From: Streptomyces sp. NBC_01198
Lineage (GTDB): Bacteria; Actinomycetota; Actinomycetes; Streptomycetales; Streptomycetaceae
Length of the DNA: 64,000 nt
Reading direction: 5' to 3'
NCBI RefSeq assembly: GCF_036010485.1
Contig: NZ_CP108568.1
Span: forward strand, 6,432,001-6,496,000
The position numbers were made by a program, and so were the translations under genes. The stretch's first letter is position 1, and every line of letters begins with the position of its first letter. Of this stretch, positions 60,050 to 64,000 are shown one piece after another. The notes under the pieces are model-generated. The model saw nothing but the letters and a program-made list of their open reading frames with translations. It had not been told where the DNA came from and made no database searches.

Positions 60050-61404
60050 GTCGGACCGCCTGACGATTCGGGGCATCGGGTGAGGTTGAGCACGGCCTCG
60101 ACGGTCCAACCTCCGCCGGGACCGGGTCCCGCTACGACGTCTCCGCCGTAGAGGGCGACGCGTTCTTTGATTCCGCCCAGCCCATGCCCTTCGGCGGGCT
60201 GAGGACCGAACCGGTCGGCACCGCCCGGCCCTCCCGTGTCCTGGACCCGTACCCGTAGCCGGGCGTCGTCGAGGCTGATGGCCACATGTGCCCAGGTGTC
60301 GGGGCCTGCGTGCTTCAGGGTGTTGGTGAGTGCTTCCTGGACGATGCGGTAGACCATCAGCTGAATGGCGGGGTCCAACGTGTCCAGGGCGCCGCTGGAG
60401 TGGTACATGACTCGGGGTCCGGCGGCCCTGATGCGTGTGTACAGGGCGTCCAGGTCCGCGATGACGGGCTGCGGGTTGAGCTGGGGAGCGTCCGTCTGCT
60501 CGCGCAGGACGCCGAGCATGCGCCGCAGTTCCCCCAGGGCCCTTCGCCCGGTGTCCCCGATGAGCAGCAGGGCTTCCCTGCCTCGTTCGGGCGTGGTCTC
60601 GACAGCGTACGCGCCGCCGTCGGCGAGTGTGATGATCACCGACAGGTTGTGGCCGATGATGTCGTGCATCTCCCGGGCCACTCGGGTGCGTTCGGCGACA
60701 GCGGCCAGTTTGCTGCGCTGGTCGCGCTCCGTCTCCAGACGCGCGGCGCGCTCGCGCAAGCCGGCCAGTTGAGCCCGGCGGATGCGTACCGCCAGTCCCA
60801 GGGCGACGGCGGCCGTCGCGGCGCTGTAGAGGAAGAACAGGGCATCCGGAGCGGACACCGCGCTCGAGTAGCGGACAGCCACCAGGCTCAGCGCTGCTGC
60901 CATCGCCGCGCACGCCCAGGGCAAATGGCGCAGGCGCCCGTGCAGCGCCAAGCTGTACAGCGCCACGAGCAGCGCGGCATCGGCACGCAGCAGTGCTCCC
61001 AGCGACCATTGGAGGAGGAATACGGCCAGGGCGATGGCGAGCGTCGCCGTCGGAGCGCGACGCCTCCACAGCAGAGGAAGGACGAGACCGGCTTGTACCG
61101 CCAGGGTTCCCACCACCGGCAGGCGGGTGATCATGTCGTGGATGCCGCGTGGGCCGTCGGGGTCCACCAGGTCGGGCACGCAGAACATCAGGAAGACCCA
61201 GCTCACCACGGCCGTGTCCAGCAGCCAGGGACGGTTGCGGTCCGTCTGGCGCATCCACGCGCCGGTCCGGGCTGCCCAGGCGACCAGCTGATGCCCCGAC
61301 AGCGCGTCGGCAGGCGCGAGCCGCAGGCTGCCTGGTCCGCCGTCCAGCGGGCTGTCGTAGCTGTTCGCCGATGTCATGTCTTCCGTAGTCCAGGTCGTTG
61401 GCAT
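60046..61404 (-). CDS. Sensor histidine kinase, HisKA_3 type
   Basis: A 452-aa membrane kinase. About five to six helices form the N-terminal sensor half (residues 60-220) without an extracellular domain. A coiled linker follows. The H-box is REMHDIIGHNLSVIITLADGG, and the C-terminal HATPase contains VYRIVQEALTNTLKHAG and GHGLGGIKERVALYGG. This is the NarX/DesK-type kinase common beside ABC-2 exporters. ATG 61404 or 61377 may be the start. Partner of the response regulator at 60049. Confidence 0.9.
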   Translation of the reverse strand: MPTTWTTEDMTSANSYDSPLDGGPGSLRLAPADALSGHQLVAWAARTGAWMRQTDRNRPWLLDTAVVSWVFLMFCVPDLVDPDGPRGIHDMITRLPVVGTLAVQAGLVLPLLWRRRAPTATLAIALAVFLLQWSLGALLRADAALLVALYSLALHGRLRHLPWACAAMAAALSLVAVRYSSAVSAPDALFFLYSAATAAVALGLAVRIRRAQLAGLRERAARLETERDQRSKLAAVAERTRVAREMHDIIGHNLSVIITLADGGAYAVETTPERGREALLLIGDTGRRALGELRRMLGVLREQTDAPQLNPQPVIADLDALYTRIRAAGPRVMYHSSGALDTLDPAIQLMVYRIVQEALTNTLKHAGPDTWAHVAISLDDARLRVRVQDTGGPGGADRFGPQPAEGHGLGGIKERVALYGGDVVAGPGPGGGWTVEAVLNLTRCPESSGGPT

Positions 61405-61460
61405 GTCGCAGCGCCGGAGAGGGTCGGCGCTGCGACGGTGGTGGAGCCTCGACGGTGCCC

Positions 61461-62309
61461 TCAGGCGTCGCTGTGCACCAGGCGCCACGCGGCACCGGCC
61501 AGCGCGAGCACGGTCCAGCCCAGGAACACGGCAAGACCGGCCGCCGGCGCGAGGGTGGTGGCGTCGTGATGCAGGGTGAAAAGCGCCTCACCGGCGTTGC
61601 TGGGCAGGTAGGGGCTGATGTTGTCCTGCCAGGAATTGGGCAGCAGCGAGACCAGGCCGGGGATGAGCATCAGCGTGGCGACCAGCACCGAGACGCCGCC
61701 CGCCACTGACCGAAGGAGCGCGCCGAGTGCGGTGCCGATCACAGCGACCAGGCCGAGGTACAGGCCCGCTCCGAAGAGAGCCCGTACGGCTCCGGCGTGG
61801 GAAATGCTGAGGTCCGCCGGTGTGCCGGAGACGATGCTGCTGCCGAACAGAAAGGTGACGAACGCCCCGACCGTGCTGATGACCAGAGCGACCGCGCCGA
61901 AGACCGCGGCCTTGGACCACAGCACCGGCAGGCGGCGCGGTACCGCGGCCAGGGTGGAACGGATCATGCCGGTCGAGTACTCACCTGCGGTGACCAGGAC
62001 GCCCAGGACGCCGAGCGCCAGCTGGGCGAAGTTGGTACCGAAGAGGGAAAGGCTGACCGCTGTGGAGTTGGCGAAGTCCGCGTCCATGTGCTCGCCGGAG
62101 TCGACGGCGGACTTGTACCGCGCGGAGGCGATCAGCCCGAAGGCGACCAGGAACAGCAGGCCCAGCCCGAGGGTGATCCACGTGGAGCGCAGGGTCCAGA
62201 GCTTTGCCCACTCCGAGCGCAGAACCCGCGGGCCGGTCACCTTGTAGAGAGGACGCGCGGGCCCGACGGATGTGGGGTCGGGGGGCTGAGTGGTGGTGAC
62301 GGTGGTCAT
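61461..62309 (-). CDS. ABC-2-type transporter permease
   Basis: A 282-aa membrane protein with about six helices: LRSEWAKLWTLRSTWITLGLGLLFLVAFGLIAS at the start, QLALGVLGVLVTAGEYSTGMIRSTLAAVPRR, and further pairs near 150-180, 195-220 and 250-275. These are the features of streptomycete ABC-2 permeases. Its ATG shares one base with the ATPase stop. With the ATPase at 63244 it forms an exporter of unknown substrate, possibly an antibiotic or lipid. Confidence 0.88.
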   Translation of the reverse strand: MTTVTTTQPPDPTSVGPARPLYKVTGPRVLRSEWAKLWTLRSTWITLGLGLLFLVAFGLIASARYKSAVDSGEHMDADFANSTAVSLSLFGTNFAQLALGVLGVLVTAGEYSTGMIRSTLAAVPRRLPVLWSKAAVFGAVALVISTVGAFVTFLFGSSIVSGTPADLSISHAGAVRALFGAGLYLGLVAVIGTALGALLRSVAGGVSVLVATLMLIPGLVSLLPNSWQDNISPYLPSNAGEALFTLHHDATTLAPAAGLAVFLGWTVLALAGAAWRLVHSDA

Positions 62310-63244
62310 CAGGCGGCCCTCCCGGGAGTGTCGACGCTGATGGTGCCGTGGTACTCGACGGCATCCCGGGTCAGGTCCATGAAGGCCTGTTCCAGGGAAA
62401 CAGCGCGGTCGCTGAGCTCGAACAGCGGGATGCCGTGCTCGGCTGCCTTGTAACCGATGGCGCGGGCGGTCATACCGATCACCTGCAGTTCCTCCGTGCC
62501 CGCCTCCCCGGTGATCTCGATGCCCGGGCCGGCCAGCACCTCGCGCAGGCGGGCCGGGTCGGCGGTCGCCACGCTCACGGTGTCGCCGCCGGCCGCTCGG
62601 ACAAGATCCTTGACGGTGGTGTCGGCCAGGAGCCGTCCGCGGCCGACGACGATGAGCTGGTCGGCGACCAGTGCCATCTCACTCATCAGGTGCGAGGAGA
62701 CGAAGACGGTGCGGCCTTCTCCGGCCAGCCCGGTGAGCAGGTTCCGTATCCACAGCACACCCTCGGGGTCCAGCCCGTTGACCGGCTCGTCGAGCATGAC
62801 GGTGGCCGGATCACCCAGCAGCGCGGCGGCGATGCCCAGGCGCTGGCCCATGCCGAGGGAGAACGCTCCGGCGCGCTTCCTGGCCACCGGCTGCAGGCCG
62901 GTCAGCTCGATCACCTCCTCGACCCGGCGACGCGGGATGCCGTGCGAGAGCGCCAGGGCGTTGAGGTGGTGGTAGGCCGAGCGCCCTGGGTGGATCGACT
63001 TGGCCTCCAGGAGCGCGCCGACCTCTTGGAGGGGCGCGCGGTGGTCGGCGTATCGTTTGCCGTTGACCGAGACGTTGCCGCTCGTGGGTGCGTCCAGCCC
63101 GACGATCATGCGCATGGTCGTGGACTTGCCGGCGCCGTTCGGACCGAGGAACCCGGTGACGGTGCCGGGCCGGACGACGAAGGCCAACTCGTCGACCGCG
63201 GTCTTCTCCCCGTACCGCTTCGTCAGCTCACGTGCCTCGATCAT
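62309..63244 (-). CDS. ABC transporter ATP-binding protein (DrrA-like)
   Basis: A 311-aa ATPase. Walker A GPNGAGKST is at about 37-45, the signature FSLGMGQRLGIAAAL (LSGGQ variant) at about 131, and Walker B ATVMLDEPVNGLDPEG follows. A C-terminal extension (about 220-311) is typical of DrrA/CcmA-type exporters. First gene of a four-gene operon with permease, kinase and regulator. Confidence 0.92.
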   Translation of the reverse strand: MIEARELTKRYGEKTAVDELAFVVRPGTVTGFLGPNGAGKSTTMRMIVGLDAPTSGNVSVNGKRYADHRAPLQEVGALLEAKSIHPGRSAYHHLNALALSHGIPRRRVEEVIELTGLQPVARKRAGAFSLGMGQRLGIAAALLGDPATVMLDEPVNGLDPEGVLWIRNLLTGLAGEGRTVFVSSHLMSEMALVADQLIVVGRGRLLADTTVKDLVRAAGGDTVSVATADPARLREVLAGPGIEITGEAGTEELQVIGMTARAIGYKAAEHGIPLFELSDRAVSLEQAFMDLTRDAVEYHGTISVDTPGRAA

Positions 63245-63499
63245 CGCTCACCCTGTCGTGCCGCGGACCGGCCCGTTCTGGCCCGTCCTCCACCAGAAAC
63301 GCTACGGGCCGTCACGGTCCTTGCCGTGGTACCGCGGGCTGGAATCACGGGAAGCGGGTCATACCGGGGTACTACCCGGCCTGCACCTGCGTGGCTACCT
63401 CGCCCGCCGGCCCGGCCTCGGCCCGGCGTCCAGCACCTCAATCTCGTCCGGGGGCTGGGTCTCGGCCTTCCGGGTGGATGGCAGGGCCGGGGTCGCCCG

Positions 63500-63775
63500 A
63501 ATGGTCCACGGCAGGCCCAAGACGGCCCTGCGGCGCAGCCACCAGACGGTCACGACCATCAGGAGCACCGCGAGGACGCTGTACGCGACGCCTCGATCGC
63601 CTGGAAGTGCCAGAAGCGACTGCCCGGTTGGTAGCTGGACCATTGGGTGCAGCCGTGTCTGGTCAGCCAGGCGACGAATGCCCGGTCGGAGCTCACGCCG
63701 TCGGCGCGGGCCCGCTGGAACAGAGTCGTCAGTTCCGTGCTCTTGACGCCTTGGAGCGGGCGGTCGGCCCTGTGA
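63500..63775 (-). pseudogene. C-terminal remnant of an ABC-type membrane transport protein
   Basis: Reading leftwards from about 63765, one frame gives STELTTLFQRARADGVSSD, then AFVAWLTRHGCTQWSSYQPG and FWHFQAIEA. A one-nucleotide deletion near 63590 shifts the end into the next frame, VAYSVLAVLLMVVTVWWLRRRA. This is the characteristic extracytoplasmic tail plus last membrane helix of actinobacterial ABC-2-like membrane proteins. Everything upstream is missing. The stretch from 63395 reads as a small membrane protein only because of the shift. Confidence 0.6.
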
Positions 63776-63780
63776 CCCCG

Positions 63781-64000
63781 CTAGAGCAAGGCGCCGCCAG
63801 TGGCATCGAGGGTCTGGCCGGTAGCCCGGCCTGCGTCATCTGATACCAGGAATGCGACCACGCCGGCGACGTCATCGGGCATCCCGACCCGAGCCAGCGG
63901 CGAGCGAGCCGCGGTGGCAGCCCGTGCCGCTTCGTCCGAGCGCAGCCACCAGGCGTTGAGGTCGGTGTCGATCGCACCAGGATTGACCGCGTTGACCGTG
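63781..64000 (-). CDS. SDR-family oxidoreductase, C-terminal part (runs off the right edge)
   Basis: The last 72 codons of an SDR are visible: VNAVNPGAIDTDLNAWWLR, LARVGMPDDVAGVVAFLVSD and GQTLDATGGALL followed by TAG. These are the standard substrate-loop, helix and C-terminal GG segments of classical SDRs. The catalytic and cofactor motifs lie beyond the window. The product is not assignable. Confidence 0.85.
   Translation of the reverse strand, partial: TVNAVNPGAIDTDLNAWWLRSDEAARAATAARSPLARVGMPDDVAGVVAFLVSDDAGRATGQTLDATGGALL

Noticed and set aside
63395-63643. Apparent 82-aa small membrane protein
   Set aside because: Its helix is the frameshifted end of the ABC membrane-protein remnant; the ATG is internal to that remnant in another frame.

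Overview
The window is very GC-rich actinobacterial DNA, most like Streptomycetaceae. GTG and TTG starts are common, many gene pairs overlap at GTGA or ATGA, and TAGGCT -10 boxes sit 6-8 nt before leaderless starts. The intergenic repeat built on GCGCAGTTCCCCGCGCCCCT, familiar from Streptomyces genomes, is also present. No rRNA, tRNA or CRISPR array was seen. The genus cannot be fixed from the sequence alone.

From 1 to 20.6 kb the content is mainly chromosomal metabolism and regulators. It opens with a partial DUF5925 ATPase and a small conserved protein. Next come a coupled homogentisate dioxygenase, GntR and type-ISP-like operon, a GDSL hydrolase, and a DHA2 drug exporter divergent from two TetR genes. 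A set of oxidation genes follows (molybdopterin oxidoreductase, aldehyde, alcohol and acyl-CoA dehydrogenases) with a TetR whose probable operator, AAACTA-N7-TAGTTT, occurs twice. Then come a TetR/MaoC pair sharing another operator, and an MmyB-like regulator divergent from a luciferase-like oxidoreductase.

From 20.7 to 25 kb an IS110-family element lies directly upstream of a secreted penicillin-acylase-type hydrolase. From 25 to 33.5 kb, between and next to two blocks of intergenic repeats, lies a CoA-dependent acid degradation island: SDR, acyl-CoA synthetase, TetR, quinone oxidoreductase, acyl-CoA dehydrogenase and an APH-fold kinase. The enzyme set resembles the Pseudomonas lva pathway and the ACAD10/ACAD11 route for 4-hydroxyacids.

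From 33.6 to 43.3 kb there is a sugar-acid locus (glucarate dehydratase, gluconate permease, gluconokinase, divergent FadR-type GntR). It is followed by DUF202 membrane proteins, a Nudix hydrolase, an AtuA-like protein and a pirin.

From 43.3 to 64 kb the character is more accessory and shows gene decay. Intact parts are an aldo/keto reductase with MerR, an NTF2-like protein, a DJ-1/PfpI protein, and a compact galactose-to-galactonate operon (SDR, GntR, galactonate dehydratase, mutarotase-like protein, KDPGal aldolase, PfkB kinase). There are also a glutathione-independent formaldehyde dehydrogenase, a divergent pair of multi-pass membrane proteins sharing an operator, and a four-gene ABC exporter/two-component operon. 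Remnants of an alpha-galactosidase, a saccharopine-dehydrogenase-like protein, a glycerol kinase, a family-2 glycosyltransferase and an ABC membrane protein lie between them. The window ends inside an SDR gene.
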